Source of the DNA: Sphingobium psychrophilum
GTDB lineage: Bacteria > Pseudomonadota > Alphaproteobacteria > Sphingomonadales > Sphingomonadaceae
NCBI RefSeq assembly: GCF_012927105.1
Contig: NZ_JABBFV010000006.1
Location: 124,001 to 188,000, forward strand
Length of the DNA stretch: 64,000 nucleotides
Reading direction: 5' to 3'
Both the position numbers and the translations under genes were made by a program. Below, piece after piece: positions 19,032 to 27,368 of this stretch. The first letter of the stretch is position 1. Every line of letters begins with the position of its first letter. The notes under the pieces are model-generated. The model was given only the letters and a program-made list of their open reading frames with translations, ran no database searches and was not told the origin of the DNA.

Positions 19032-20972
19032 ATGGATTTTCGAGATAGTGGACAAGGTGTTGGCGACGTGGCGACTGTGATGGACGATCTTTTGGACGAT
19101 ATGAAGGCGCAGGCCCAGGCCGCGCCCGTGGAAACGCGGGCGGAGCCGGAGGTGCTGACCTCCTCGACCGTGCAGGCGCGGCGTTTCGTCGTCGTGACCG
19201 ATCCGTCGCGCGACGCGCTGCTGACGGAGTTCGGCAAGGATACGCTGAACGACCGCTATCTGCTGCCCGGCGAATCCTATCAGGATCTCTTCGCCCGCGT
19301 GGCGGCGGCCTATTCGGACGATGCCGCTCATGCTCAGCGCGTCTACGACTATATCTCGCGCCTCTGGTTCATGCCCGCGACGCCGGTCCTGTCCAACGGC
19401 GGCACCGGCCGCGGCTTGCCGATCAGCTGCTATCTGAACAGCGTCGACGACAGCTTGGAAGGCATCGTCAACACCTGGAACGAAAATGTCTGGCTCGCCT
19501 CGCGCGGCGGCGGCATCGGCACCTATTGGGGCAATGTCCGCGGCATCGGCGAACCGGTCGGCCTCAATGGCAAGACCAGCGGCATCATCCCCTTCGTCCG
19601 GGTGATGGATTCGCTGACGCTGGCGATCAGCCAGGGTAGCCTGCGTCGTGGTTCGGCCGCCGTCTATCTCGACGTCTCCCACCCGGAGATCGAGGAGTTT
19701 CTGGAAATCCGCAAGACCAGCGGTGACTTCAACCGCAAGGCGCTGAACCTGCATCATGGCGTGCTACTGACCGACGAGTTTATGGAAGCCGTGCGCGATG
19801 GCGGCGACTTCCACCTGCGCAGCCCCAAGGACCAGTCGATTCGCGGCACGGTCAATGCCCGCGCCCTGTTCCAGAAACTGGTCGAAGTGCGCCTGGCCAC
19901 TGGTGAGCCCTATATCGTGTTCAACGACACGGTGAACCGCATGATGCCCAAACATCATCGCGACCTGGGGCTGAAGGTGTCGACCTCCAACCTCTGTTCG
20001 GAAATCACGCTGCCGACCGGCCGTGACCATCTGGGTAATGATCGTACCGCGGTCTGCTGCCTCTCCTCCATGAACCTGGAAACCTGGGACGAATGGAAGG
20101 ACGAAAAGCTGTTTGCCGAGGATATCATGCGTTTCCTCGACAATGTGCTTCAGGACTATATCGACCGCGCCCCGCCCGAAATGGCGCGCGCCAAATATAG
20201 CGCGATGCGCGAACGCTCGGTCGGCCTGGGCGTCATGGGCTTCCACAGCTTCCTTCAGGCACGCGGCATCCCGTTCGAAGGCGCGATGGCCAAATCGTGG
20301 AACCTGCGCATGTTCAAGCATATCAACGCGCAGGTAAATGAAGCATCGATGATGCTGGCGCAGGAACGCGGCCCGTGCCCGGATGCGGCCGATCAGGGCG
20401 TGATGGAGCGCTTTTCCTGCAAGATGGCGATCGCGCCGACCGCGTCGATCAGCATCATCTGCGGCGGTACGTCGGCCTGTATCGAGCCGATCCCGGCGAA
20501 CATCTACACCCACAAGACGCTGTCGGGCAGCTTCTCGATCAAGAATCCGTACCTCGAAAAGCTACTGGTCGCCAAGGCGAAGGACAGCAGCGCGGTGTGG
20601 AACTCGATCCTGGAAAAGGGCGGCTCGGTCCAGCATCTCGACTTCCTGAGCCCGGAAGAAAAGGACACGTTCAAGACCAGCTTCGAAATCGACCAGCGCT
20701 GGCTGCTCGAACTGGCTGCCGACCGCACGCCCTATATCGACCAGGCGCAGTCGCTGAACCTGTTCATCCCGGCGGACGTGGAGAAATGGGATCTGCTCAT
20801 GCTCCACTTCCGCGCTTGGGAACTGGGCATCAAGTCGCTCTACTATCTGCGCTCGAAGAGCGTGCAGCGCGCGGGCTTCGCCGGCGGCGTGGAGGCCGAC
20901 AACACGATCGACGCCCCCAAGTTCGAAATCGGCGAGACCACCGACTATGACGAGTGTCTTGCCTGCCAGTAA
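19032..20972 (+). CDS. nrdA: Ribonucleoside-diphosphate reductase alpha subunit, class Ia
   Basis: The catalytic subunit (646 aa) reduces ribonucleotides to deoxyribonucleotides with the radical supplied by NrdB. The first redox cysteine is in PISCYLNSVDDSLEG (Cys133 from the chosen start), followed by SRGGGIGTYWG. STSNLCSEITLPTGRD carries the active-site Asn, Cys and Glu, and ATASISIICGGTSACIEP is typical. The C-terminal CLACQ carries the shuttle cysteines. The N-terminus is short and lacks a recognisable ATP-cone. The ATG at 19032 is preferred on its purine-rich leader; the frame is also open from a TTG at 18993. nrdB lies 395 bases downstream. Confidence 0.95.
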   Translation: MDFRDSGQGVGDVATVMDDLLDDMKAQAQAAPVETRAEPEVLTSSTVQARRFVVVTDPSRDALLTEFGKDTLNDRYLLPGESYQDLFARVAAAYSDDAAHAQRVYDYISRLWFMPATPVLSNGGTGRGLPISCYLNSVDDSLEGIVNTWNENVWLASRGGGIGTYWGNVRGIGEPVGLNGKTSGIIPFVRVMDSLTLAISQGSLRRGSAAVYLDVSHPEIEEFLEIRKTSGDFNRKALNLHHGVLLTDEFMEAVRDGGDFHLRSPKDQSIRGTVNARALFQKLVEVRLATGEPYIVFNDTVNRMMPKHHRDLGLKVSTSNLCSEITLPTGRDHLGNDRTAVCCLSSMNLETWDEWKDEKLFAEDIMRFLDNVLQDYIDRAPPEMARAKYSAMRERSVGLGVMGFHSFLQARGIPFEGAMAKSWNLRMFKHINAQVNEASMMLAQERGPCPDAADQGVMERFSCKMAIAPTASISIICGGTSACIEPIPANIYTHKTLSGSFSIKNPYLEKLLVAKAKDSSAVWNSILEKGGSVQHLDFLSPEEKDTFKTSFEIDQRWLLELAADRTPYIDQAQSLNLFIPADVEKWDLLMLHFRAWELGIKSLYYLRSKSVQRAGFAGGVEADNTIDAPKFEIGETTDYDECLACQ

Positions 20973-20984
20973 GGCATGGGAGCC

Positions 20985-21012
20985 GGGCGCGACGGCCTAT
21001 GCCGCCGCGCCC
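20985..21012. terminator. Hairpin between convergent nrdA and DUF2171 genes
   Basis: GGGCGCGACGGC pairs with GCCGCCGCGCCC (one mismatch) around a CTAT loop, between the stop of nrdA and the stop of the opposing small gene. No T-run follows on the plus strand. A bidirectional intrinsic terminator is the natural reading. Confidence 0.5.
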
Positions 21013-21018
21013 GCGCGC

Positions 21019-21264
21019 TCACTCTTCTTCTTCGAACGTCACCGCGACGTCGGCATTGGCGCTCAGGCGCACCGTGCCGTCATCCTCTACCGCCGCGATC
21101 AGGCCCTGGCTGATATAATGATGATGCCCCTTATGGCTGCCTTCCCCGCTGTCCTTCTTGGTCAGCTTGATCCGGTCACCGTCCATATGGTCGACGGTGC
21201 CGACATGCACGCCATCGGCGCCGATCACTTCGGCATGTTCCTTGATGCTGGTCAGGTCGACCAT
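21019..21264 (-). CDS. DUF2171 family protein
   Basis: An 81-residue acidic protein: MVDLTSIKEHAEVIGADGVHVGTVDHMDGDRIKLTKKDSG, then SHKGHHHYISQGLIAAVEDDGTVRLSANADVAV, the compact barrel pattern of DUF2171. AGGAG seven bases upstream fixes the start at 21264. It lies antisense to the transcription direction of the nrdA-nrdB pair, filling their intergenic space. Members are common in Sphingomonadales; no function is established. The HHH run might bind metal. Confidence 0.85.
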   Translation of the reverse strand: MVDLTSIKEHAEVIGADGVHVGTVDHMDGDRIKLTKKDSGEGSHKGHHHYISQGLIAAVEDDGTVRLSANADVAVTFEEEE

Positions 21265-21366
21265 GATATTTCTCCTGTGCGGGGGGTAACGACGCTTCAA
21301 CGTCCCGCCCTTGCCCAGGTTGCAACCACCCTTCATTCGTAACGATTTCGCCCGGAGTTTCGTCCC

Positions 21367-22419
21367 ATGCCTCTTCTCCAAGCCTCCAAGGTGTACAAGC
21401 CCTTCGAATATCCCTGGGCCTATGAATATTGGAAGCGCCAGCAGCAGCTGCACTGGCTGCCTGAGGAAGTGCCCTTGGGTGAGGATTGCCGCGATTGGGC
21501 GCAGAAGCTGTCCGATCATGAGCGCAACCTGCTGACGCAGATTTTCCGCTTCTTCACACAGGCCGACGTGGAAGTGCAGGATTGCTACCACGAAAAATAT
21601 GGCCGCGTGTTCAAGCCGACCGAGGTCAAGATGATGCTGACCGCGTTCAGCAACATGGAAACCGTCCACATCGCCGCCTACTCGCATCTGCTCGACACGA
21701 TCGGCATGCCCGAAAGCGAATATAGCGCCTTCATGCAGTATAAGGAGATGAAGGACAAACACGACTATCTGCAACAGTTCGGCGTCGATACGGACGAGGA
21801 TATCGCCCGCACGCTCGCCATGTTCGGCGGCTTTACCGAAGGGCTGCAACTCTTCGCCAGCTTCGCCATGCTGATGAACTTCCCGCGCTTCAACAAGATG
21901 AAGGGCATGGGCCAGATCGTCACTTGGTCGATCCGCGACGAAACGCTCCATTGCGAAGGGATCATCAAGCTGTTCCACGCCTTCTGCGCGGAACGCAACT
22001 GCCTGACCCCCGCGGTCAAGGACGACATCATGGACATGTGCCAGAAGACCGTCCGCATCGAGGATGCCTTCGTCGACCTGGTCTTCGAAATGGGGCCGGT
22101 GCCCGGCATGACGCCCAAGGACATCAAGAAATATGTCCGCTACATCGCCGACTGGCGCCTGGGGCAATTGGGTCTGAAACCGATCTACATGATCGAAGAG
22201 CACCCGCTCCCCTGGCTCGCCCCGATGCTGAACGGCGTCGAGCATGCCAACTTCTTCGAAACCCGCTCGACCGAATATTCCAAGGGCGCGACGCGGGGCC
22301 AGTGGAACGACGTCTGGGACGCCTTCGACCGCCGCCAGAAGGTCAAGGGCACCGACGCAGCGAACATGGATGAGGCCGACCCGGACATGTTCAAGGCGGC
22401 GGGCATCGCTGCGGAGTGA
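21367..22419 (+). CDS. nrdB: Ribonucleoside-diphosphate reductase beta subunit, class Ia
   Basis: The 350-residue radical-generating subunit. A four-helix ferritin-like core supplies the metal ligands: an acidic residue in FFTQADVEVQD, E98 and H101 in FSNMETVHIAAYSH, then the distal SIRDETLHCEG site with Glu and His. Tyr105, four residues after H101, fits the radical tyrosine of class Ia. The conserved C-terminus for binding NrdA is acidic. The gene is separated from nrdA by a convergent small gene, so it may have its own promoter. Confidence 0.95.
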   Translation: MPLLQASKVYKPFEYPWAYEYWKRQQQLHWLPEEVPLGEDCRDWAQKLSDHERNLLTQIFRFFTQADVEVQDCYHEKYGRVFKPTEVKMMLTAFSNMETVHIAAYSHLLDTIGMPESEYSAFMQYKEMKDKHDYLQQFGVDTDEDIARTLAMFGGFTEGLQLFASFAMLMNFPRFNKMKGMGQIVTWSIRDETLHCEGIIKLFHAFCAERNCLTPAVKDDIMDMCQKTVRIEDAFVDLVFEMGPVPGMTPKDIKKYVRYIADWRLGQLGLKPIYMIEEHPLPWLAPMLNGVEHANFFETRSTEYSKGATRGQWNDVWDAFDRRQKVKGTDAANMDEADPDMFKAAGIAAE

Positions 22420-22428
22420 GGAATGATG

Positions 22429-22457
22429 GAGGAAGAGGGGAAACCTCCCTCTTCCTC
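22429..22457 (+). terminator. Terminator-like hairpin after nrdB
   Basis: GAGGAAGAGGG (22429-22439) pairs perfectly with CCCTCTTCCTC (22447-22457) around a seven-base loop, nine bases after the nrdB stop. No T-run follows, which is common for GC-rich alphaproteobacteria. Confidence 0.55.
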
Positions 22458-22660
22458 TGCGGCTGTCGTGCTGGGCGCGATCATGATCGGCCGTTGCTGA
22501 AGAAGGGCGACCCTGGTCGCAAATCAGTAGGCGCAATATCCAGGCGATATCGGCAGCTTGGCGATAGCCTGCTGCTAAATCTTTTTACCAAAATCGCTTA
22601 TGCATCATCCGTTGCATTTGCTGGTCTGGCGCTGTCGAGGCGGCGGGTTGCGTAAGGTCA

Positions 22661-22676
22661 GCATCCGATCGGATGC
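22661..22676. promoter_or_regulatory. Perfect 16-base palindrome
   Basis: GCATCCGATCGGATGC is self-complementary over its full length and lies upstream of the zinc-ribbon gene at 22751. It could be a dimeric regulator site for that gene; there is no direct evidence beyond position and symmetry. Confidence 0.3.
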
Positions 22677-22750
22677 GATGGGATGGCCATCGCGTCCATA
22701 ACGGACCCATCTTCCCCCAAAACGGCGCGAATCGCCTTATGCTCGGGATC

Positions 22751-23017
22751 ATGACCGAGCAAACCCCTATCCCTCGCACGCCCGTCCACCACGCCTATAT
22801 CTGCAATGTCTGCGGCAGCGACCATGTCACGCGGGACGCCTGGGCGGCGTGGGACATGGCAGCGCAGCATTGGGTGCTGGAGGTCGCCTTCGAACATAGC
22901 TGGTGTCATCGCTGCATGAGCGCCGCGCGGCTCGACCGGGTCGTGCTGACCAGCCCGGTCACGTTCGCCGCGCCCGATCCGGGGCTCGATCCCGCCATAG
23001 CCGCATCAGCGGGGTGA
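22751..23017 (+). CDS. Small protein with two CxxC pairs
   Basis: An 88-residue protein with YICNVCGSDHVTRDAWAAWD in the first half and SWCHRCMSAARLD in the second, two CxxC pairs that would form a zinc ribbon. The central WDMAAQHWVLEVAFEH is amphipathic. The ATG at 22751 is chosen because the recognisable protein begins here; ATG at 22739 is also possible. I do not recognise a named family. Related small proteins may occur in other sphingomonads, but I could not check. Confidence 0.6.
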   Translation: MTEQTPIPRTPVHHAYICNVCGSDHVTRDAWAAWDMAAQHWVLEVAFEHSWCHRCMSAARLDRVVLTSPVTFAAPDPGLDPAIAASAG

Positions 23018-23052
23018 GGCTTCCTTAACCCCGCGGTTCTATCCTGCACCCC

Positions 23053-23244
23053 ATGTTCTTCGGCGTCCGCCTCCGCTCGATCTTCACCAGCCGCTGGTTC
23101 GCGCTGCTTTGGGCGGTGTTGGTGATCCTGACCGCGATCCAGTTCGTCGGTGCTGGCGACGACAGCCAAGGCGCGCAGGGCGACAACGCCGCCGCCGACG
23201 GCCTCACCAACGAACAGCGGGCCGCCCTCGCCAACGCGCTCTAA
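23053..23244 (+). CDS. Small single-pass membrane protein
   Basis: A 63-residue protein: MFFGVRLRSIFTSRWFALLWAVLVILTAIQFVG gives a positively charged N-terminus and one membrane helix, and the remainder is a short acidic, Ala-rich tail (DDSQGAQGDNAAADGLTNEQRAALANAL). The pattern of basic cytoplasmic end, helix and soluble tail suggests a real small membrane protein. No family assigned and no strong ribosome site seen. Confidence 0.5.
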   Translation: MFFGVRLRSIFTSRWFALLWAVLVILTAIQFVGAGDDSQGAQGDNAAADGLTNEQRAALANAL

Positions 23245-23559
23245 TTCCCATAGCGGCCTCGACAAACCCGGCCGCCCGCATCGAGCGCTGTTTTCTATAC
23301 CCTCGCGTTATCGTCCGCCCGGTTTCTTCGCATCGTCAGCCAGTTCTCTGCTGCGCTAAAGGTAAGGTTGCCGGACGAAGAATGTGCCAGGGCCGATAGG
23401 CGTTCAGTTCCGGACATTTAGGCCGATGCGCCGGACTCGCCTCGCCAGACCCGCCGCGCCTGTCCGCCGACTGAACGGCGCGTTTTGTTCCGTTCATGCA
23501 ACATCCCCTATTCTCGCGTGTTCTACCGCCACGATACCAAGAGGGAAGGACCCCCGCCC
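23245..23559. other. 315-base gap before the glycine-zipper gene
   Basis: No supported gene or RNA. The last part is likely to hold the promoter of the following exported protein, ending in a GGAAGGA ribosome site near 23544-23550. I see no other feature. Confidence 0.4.
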
Positions 23560-24183
23560 ATGACATTTTCGTTCAAACAGGCCATCGCCGCCCTGTCGCT
23601 CGGCGCCATGACCCTGACCGGCATAGCCGCCACCCCCGCTTTCGCTCAGCCGGGCCAGAATAACCGCGAACGGCGTGACGATCGCCGCGACAATCGCCAG
23701 GACCAGCGTGAAGATCGTCGCGAAGTCCGTCAAGATCGCCGCGAAGTCCGTCGTGACGTCCGTCAGGACCGTCGAGACGTGCGCCGTGATGTCCGTCAGG
23801 ACCGCAACGACTTGCGCCAGGATCGCCGCGTGGACAATGGCCGCAACGATTATCGCCGTCCCGGCCGCCCGGTGTACAGCTATGACTGGAACCGCCCCGA
23901 TCCGCGCTATGGCCGTTCCTACCGGCCAGACCGCTATTATCGCACTGGCTATGCCCCGATCCGCGTCGATCGCCGCACCCGCATCTATCGCGGCAATGAC
24001 AATCGCTATTATTGCCGCCGTTCGGATGGCACCACCGGCCTGATCGTCGGCGCGGCGCTGGGCGGCCTGCTCGGCAACCAACTGGCCCAGGGTCAGTCCA
24101 ACATATTGGGCACTCTGATCGGCGGCGGCGCCGGCGCGCTGCTGGGCCGTGAAATCGACCGTGGCGGCGTTAATTGCCGCTAA
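23560..24183 (+). CDS. Exported Arg/Asp-repeat protein with glycine zipper
   Basis: A 207-residue protein. A signal peptide (MTFSFKQAIAALSLGAMTLTGIAATPAFAQ) precedes a highly charged tract, about residues 35-90, made of degenerate DRREVRQ/DRRDVRR heptad-like units. A Tyr/Arg-rich segment (YSYDWNRPDPRYGRSYRPDRYYRTGY) follows, then a C-terminal glycine-zipper membrane segment GLIVGAALGGLLGNQLAQGQ...LIGGGAGALLGREI. The tract suggests a coiled or extended charged rod in the periplasm, with the zipper in the outer membrane (RcnB/17-kDa-antigen-like arrangement). Function unknown. The ATG at 23560 fits the signal peptide. Confidence 0.82.
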   Translation: MTFSFKQAIAALSLGAMTLTGIAATPAFAQPGQNNRERRDDRRDNRQDQREDRREVRQDRREVRRDVRQDRRDVRRDVRQDRNDLRQDRRVDNGRNDYRRPGRPVYSYDWNRPDPRYGRSYRPDRYYRTGYAPIRVDRRTRIYRGNDNRYYCRRSDGTTGLIVGAALGGLLGNQLAQGQSNILGTLIGGGAGALLGREIDRGGVNCR

Positions 24184-24187
24184 GCGC

Positions 24188-24790
24188 CTAGCACCAGGGG
24201 TGGCGACCGCCATCCCAACGTCGGGCCAGTCCTTCAGCGACCAGTTGGTCGCCGATCGACTGGCCTCCGCGCGTTACGATCCGCAAGGCCCGGCCATAGC
24301 GATCAATGTCGCGATCGCCGCTTTCCAGCGAGAAGGCGCCGTCGTTCATCAGCGCCTGCAATCGCTGCGTCGCCCGCGCGCCCAACTCGCCTTCCGCCGC
24401 ACAGCGCGGCCCATGGGTTTCGGGCGTGTCGATGTCGGCGATTCGATATTTGTCGCCGCGAAACCAGAATGTGTCGCCATCGACCACGCAATTGGTCCCG
24501 CCGCCGCTATGGCAGAAGGTGAAATCGGCGGACAGGCTGTCGGTCAAAAGCGCCGGAGCGGAGGTCATGGTGGGCGCTTGGTCTAAGCGATCAACCCAGC
24601 CTGGCCCATACCAGCCGAGCAACAGCCCTAGGCACAACATATAAACAAGCGCCGGTCCGGTGATCCCGCTGCGCCGCTGCCGTACCGGACGCAAGCGTGC
24701 GGCACCCGCGCGCTGCGCCTCCGCGACCCAAGCCTGCTGCACCTTATTTCTGCGTGACGGCCGCGGCCGTCTGTTCCATTCGCTCGCCAT
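24188..24790 (-). CDS. Staphylococcal-nuclease-like (thermonuclease) protein
   Basis: A 200-residue membrane-anchored nuclease-fold protein. A basic N-terminus is followed by one membrane helix (GPALVYMLCLGLLLGWYG), then the SNase domain: NCVVDGDTFWFRGDKYRIADIDTPETHGPRC. This has the Arg and Glu of the catalytic set, and DRYGRALRIV matches the second arginine region. QLVAEGLARRW is near the end. It probably cleaves nucleic acid on the outer face of the inner membrane. The gene is convergent with the upstream glycine-zipper gene, four bases apart. Confidence 0.8.
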   Translation of the reverse strand: MASEWNRRPRPSRRNKVQQAWVAEAQRAGAARLRPVRQRRSGITGPALVYMLCLGLLLGWYGPGWVDRLDQAPTMTSAPALLTDSLSADFTFCHSGGGTNCVVDGDTFWFRGDKYRIADIDTPETHGPRCAAEGELGARATQRLQALMNDGAFSLESGDRDIDRYGRALRIVTRGGQSIGDQLVAEGLARRWDGGRHPWC

Positions 24791-24871
24791 GCCTATGCTC
24801 TAGCGAGCGTCCGGCAAACAGGGCGTTAAAGCCGATCCAGCTTTTCACCGATCCGGCGTCAATCTGATGTG

Positions 24872-25024
24872 ATGCACATCGATGCCGTACGCCCGCGCGC
24901 TGCCATGCCGGGCCGGACCATCCGAAACGGCGCTAAATCGATCAACGCCGGCGTACAGCCCAGCCCTTATGCCCGCATCATCGGCGAAGTGCCCGCCCGC
25001 GCCATGGCCGAGCGTTTGCCCTGA
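24872..25024 (+). CDS. Possible small protein
   Basis: A 50-codon open frame starting MHIDAVRPRAAMPGRTIRN and ending ARIIGEVPARAMAERLP, the only candidate in the 240-base gap between the nuclease and the acidic-protein genes. No family or ribosome site is clear. It is listed as a possibility only. Confidence 0.2.
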   Translation: MHIDAVRPRAAMPGRTIRNGAKSINAGVQPSPYARIIGEVPARAMAERLP

Positions 25025-25030
25025 CGGGCG

Positions 25031-25327
25031 CTATTCGTCCTCCTCGGTCGGCCCCATCTCTTCCTCTTCATCGTCCATCTGCGGTTCGCCGGCATAGGCA
25101 TCCATGTCGATCCGGCCGGACCGGTTCATCTCGTTCATCTTGTCGACCAGGTCGGGCACATCGTCGGGGATGATCTGCGCCGGATTGGTGCGCCCGCCAT
25201 GCTCGCTCTCTTCCGACAGGTCGGTGGTGCGCGCCCGCGCATCGTCCGCAACATCCTGTGCCTGGGTGCCGGCTTCGGCCTGCTCCTTATTCTCGTCATA
25301 TTCGTGGTCGGGGGTAGGGCGGTCCAT
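25031..25327 (-). CDS. Acidic hypothetical protein
   Basis: A 98-residue, very acidic and probably disordered protein (MDRPTPDHEYDENKEQAEAG..., ending MDDEEEEMGPTEEDE). AAGGAG before the ATG at 25327 gives strong support for translation. There are short hydrophobic patches around IIPDDVPDLVDKMNEMN. I do not recognise a family, and the function is unknown. It is divergent from the RidA gene. Confidence 0.65.
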   Translation of the reverse strand: MDRPTPDHEYDENKEQAEAGTQAQDVADDARARTTDLSEESEHGGRTNPAQIIPDDVPDLVDKMNEMNRSGRIDMDAYAGEPQMDDEEEEMGPTEEDE

Positions 25328-25466
25328 CGCATGTCTCCTTGGGCCTGATGCCCGATCCCTCCCCAACGGCCCGGCGCGCCCGCCGTTCCGGGGGAAATTG
25401 CTGGACAGCAACAGGCGCAGGGGGCAAAGGCCGCTCTGATCCTTACGCACTGCAGCAGGAATCCTC

Positions 25467-25847
25467 ATGCCCCGCCAGCTCATTTCCTCCGGCTCGCCCT
25501 TCGAGGCGCAGGTCGGCTATTCGCGTGCCGTCGTTCAGGGCGACTGGTGCTTCGTCGCCGGCACCACCGGCACCGATCCCGAAACCAAGACGATGCCGGA
25601 CGATGTGGTGGCGCAGGGCAGGAACGCGCTCAAGGTGATCGGCAAGGCGCTGGACGACGCCGGCTTTTCCTTCGCCGATGTGGTGCGCGTGACCTATTAT
25701 ATCACCGACGCCGCCTATTGGGACGTCATGGGCGACATTGCCGGCCCCGTGTTCGGCGACATCCGCCCCGCCGCCAGCTGCGTCATCGCCGGCCTCGTCA
25801 AGCCGGACATGAAGATCGAAATCGAAGTCACCGCCTTCAAAGGGTAA
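25467..25847 (+). CDS. RidA-family deaminase
   Basis: A 126-residue trimeric enamine/imine deaminase of the YjgF/YER057c/UK114 family, which hydrolyses reactive 2-aminoacrylate-type intermediates. Arg100 in FGDIRPAASCVIAGL and Glu120 in IEIEVTAF are the conserved active-site pair. The sequence YSRAVVQGDWCFVAGTTG and KVIGKALDDAGFSFADVVRVTYYITD are typical. It precedes a small reductase gene by 15 bases. Confidence 0.88.
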   Translation: MPRQLISSGSPFEAQVGYSRAVVQGDWCFVAGTTGTDPETKTMPDDVVAQGRNALKVIGKALDDAGFSFADVVRVTYYITDAAYWDVMGDIAGPVFGDIRPAASCVIAGLVKPDMKIEIEVTAFKG

Positions 25848-25862
25848 CAGGAGCACGGCATC

Positions 25863-26219
25863 ATGATTACCATGTATGGCATCAAAAATTGCGACACGAT
25901 CAAGAAGGCCCGCAACTGGCTGGACAATGAGCGCGTGAGCTACAGCTTCCACGACTATAAGGTCGCCGGTGTGGACAAGGCGAAGCTGGAAGAATGGGTG
26001 ATGGAACATGGCTGGGAAACCATCCTCAACCGCTCTGGCACCACCTTCAAGGCGCTGGATGCGGGCGACAAGGCGCATATCGACGCGGACAAGGCGATCC
26101 TGCTGATGATCACCAACCCGTCGATGATTAAGCGCCCGATCCTCGACACCGGCCGCGAAACCATCATCGGATTCAAGGCGACTACCTATGAAAATGCGCT
26201 CCAGGGCGTGAAGGCATGA
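25863..26219 (+). CDS. ArsC/Spx-family (YffB-like) reductase
   Basis: A 118-residue thioredoxin-fold protein starting MITMYGIKNCDTIKKARNWL, with the single catalytic Cys10, and a C-terminal IKRPILDTGRETIIGFKATTYENAL. This is the YffB branch of the ArsC family rather than true arsenate reductase. Those proteins are glutathione-dependent thiol reductases of unclear substrate. Its TGA overlaps the next gene (ATGA), so the two are coupled. It is unrelated in location to the ars operon at 38 kb. Confidence 0.85.
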   Translation: MITMYGIKNCDTIKKARNWLDNERVSYSFHDYKVAGVDKAKLEEWVMEHGWETILNRSGTTFKALDAGDKAHIDADKAILLMITNPSMIKRPILDTGRETIIGFKATTYENALQGVKA

Positions 26220-27256
26220 TCGGGCGGGGGCTGGCGCGCATCACACTGTTCCTGTTGATGAGGCTCATCCCCCTTTCTGTGGTTCAGGCCGAACCGATCC
26301 TGATCGCCCATCGCGGTGCCAGCGGCGAACGGCCCGAACATACGCTCGCCGCCTATGAGCGCGCGATCGACCAGGGGGCCGACTTTATCGAGCCCGACCT
26401 GGTGCTGACCAAGGACGGCGTCCTCGTCGCCCGGCATGAAAATGAGATAAGCGGCACCACCGATGTCGCGGATCATCCCGAATTTGCCGATCGCAAGACG
26501 ACCAAGACGATCGACGGCGTCGCCATGGTCGGCTGGTTCACGGAGGATTTCACCCTCGCCGAGCTGCGCACCCTGCGCGCGCGCGAACGGCTGCCCGATG
26601 TCCGCTCGGCCAATCGGCGCTTCGACGATCTTTATCCCATCCCTACCTTCGAAGAGATATTGAAGCTGGTCCGCGCCAAGGAGGCGGAGGCGGGCCGCCG
26701 CATTGGCCTCTATCCCGAAACCAAGCATCCCAGCTATTTCGCGGGCCTTGGCCTGCCGCATCAGGCGGCGCTGCTCGATTTGCTCGGCCGCTACGGCTAT
26801 CAAACAGAGGCCGACCCGGTTTTCATCCAGTCGTTCGAGGTCAGCAATCTGAAAGCGCTGCGCGCCGCCTCGCGCCTGCGCCTCATTCAGCTGGTCGATG
26901 CGGAGGGTGGCCCGGCCGACCTGCCCGGCACGACTTATGCTGACATGCTGACGGTGCAGGGCCTGACCGACATCGCCACCTATGCCGACGGCGTCGGTCC
27001 GTCGGCGGCGCTCATTATCGCGCCCGAAGGCCCGACCGCGCTGGTCGGCCGCGCCCATGATGCGGGGTTGCAGGTCCATGTCTGGACGCTGCGGATGGAA
27101 AACAGCTTTCTGCCGCCCCAATATCAGCGCGCCGACGATCCGCAGGGCCGCGGCGACTTCGCCTCCTGGGTCCGCGCCATCGCGGCAACCGGCGTCGATG
27201 GCATCTTCAGCGACTTCCCCGGACAGGCGAAGGCCGCTCTGGAGCCAACGCGCTAA
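26216..27256 (+). CDS. Glycerophosphodiester phosphodiesterase
   Basis: A 346-residue exported enzyme that releases an alcohol and glycerol-3-phosphate from lipid-derived diesters. A signal peptide ends near VVQAEP. The TIM-barrel active site shows LIAHRGASGERPEHT with His32, IEPDLVLTKDGVLVARHE with Glu59, Asp61 and His74, and a late VDGIFSDFPG strand. Length and motifs resemble periplasmic GlpQ. It starts within the stop codon of the previous gene. Confidence 0.9.
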   Translation: MIGRGLARITLFLLMRLIPLSVVQAEPILIAHRGASGERPEHTLAAYERAIDQGADFIEPDLVLTKDGVLVARHENEISGTTDVADHPEFADRKTTKTIDGVAMVGWFTEDFTLAELRTLRARERLPDVRSANRRFDDLYPIPTFEEILKLVRAKEAEAGRRIGLYPETKHPSYFAGLGLPHQAALLDLLGRYGYQTEADPVFIQSFEVSNLKALRAASRLRLIQLVDAEGGPADLPGTTYADMLTVQGLTDIATYADGVGPSAALIIAPEGPTALVGRAHDAGLQVHVWTLRMENSFLPPQYQRADDPQGRGDFASWVRAIAATGVDGIFSDFPGQAKAALEPTR

Positions 27257-27368
27257 TCAGCCTGCGCGGGAACATGTTGCTCTTCACTCTGCTGACCCAG
27301 CGCGAAAACTCTTTCTCTCTCGCCACGCTTGACTTGCCAAAGCGGGTGGGGGGGCGAATAACAGCCTG

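Larger units (their letters stand above)
22420..22750. other. 331-base gap after nrdB
   Basis: No supported gene. It begins with an 11-bp hairpin (22429-22457) just after nrdB and contains a perfect 16-base palindrome GCATCCGATCGGATGC (22661-22676) about 75 bases before the next gene. The remainder shows no recognisable signal. Confidence 0.5.

Noticed and set aside
21265..22536. Long minus-strand open frame upstream of the DUF2171 gene
   Set aside because: Only the last 81 codons have homology and a ribosome site; the rest is antisense to nrdB.
25863..26219. A second arsenate reductase
   Set aside because: Sequence is nearer to the YffB/Spx branch, with a different motif around Cys10 and no arsenic neighbours.
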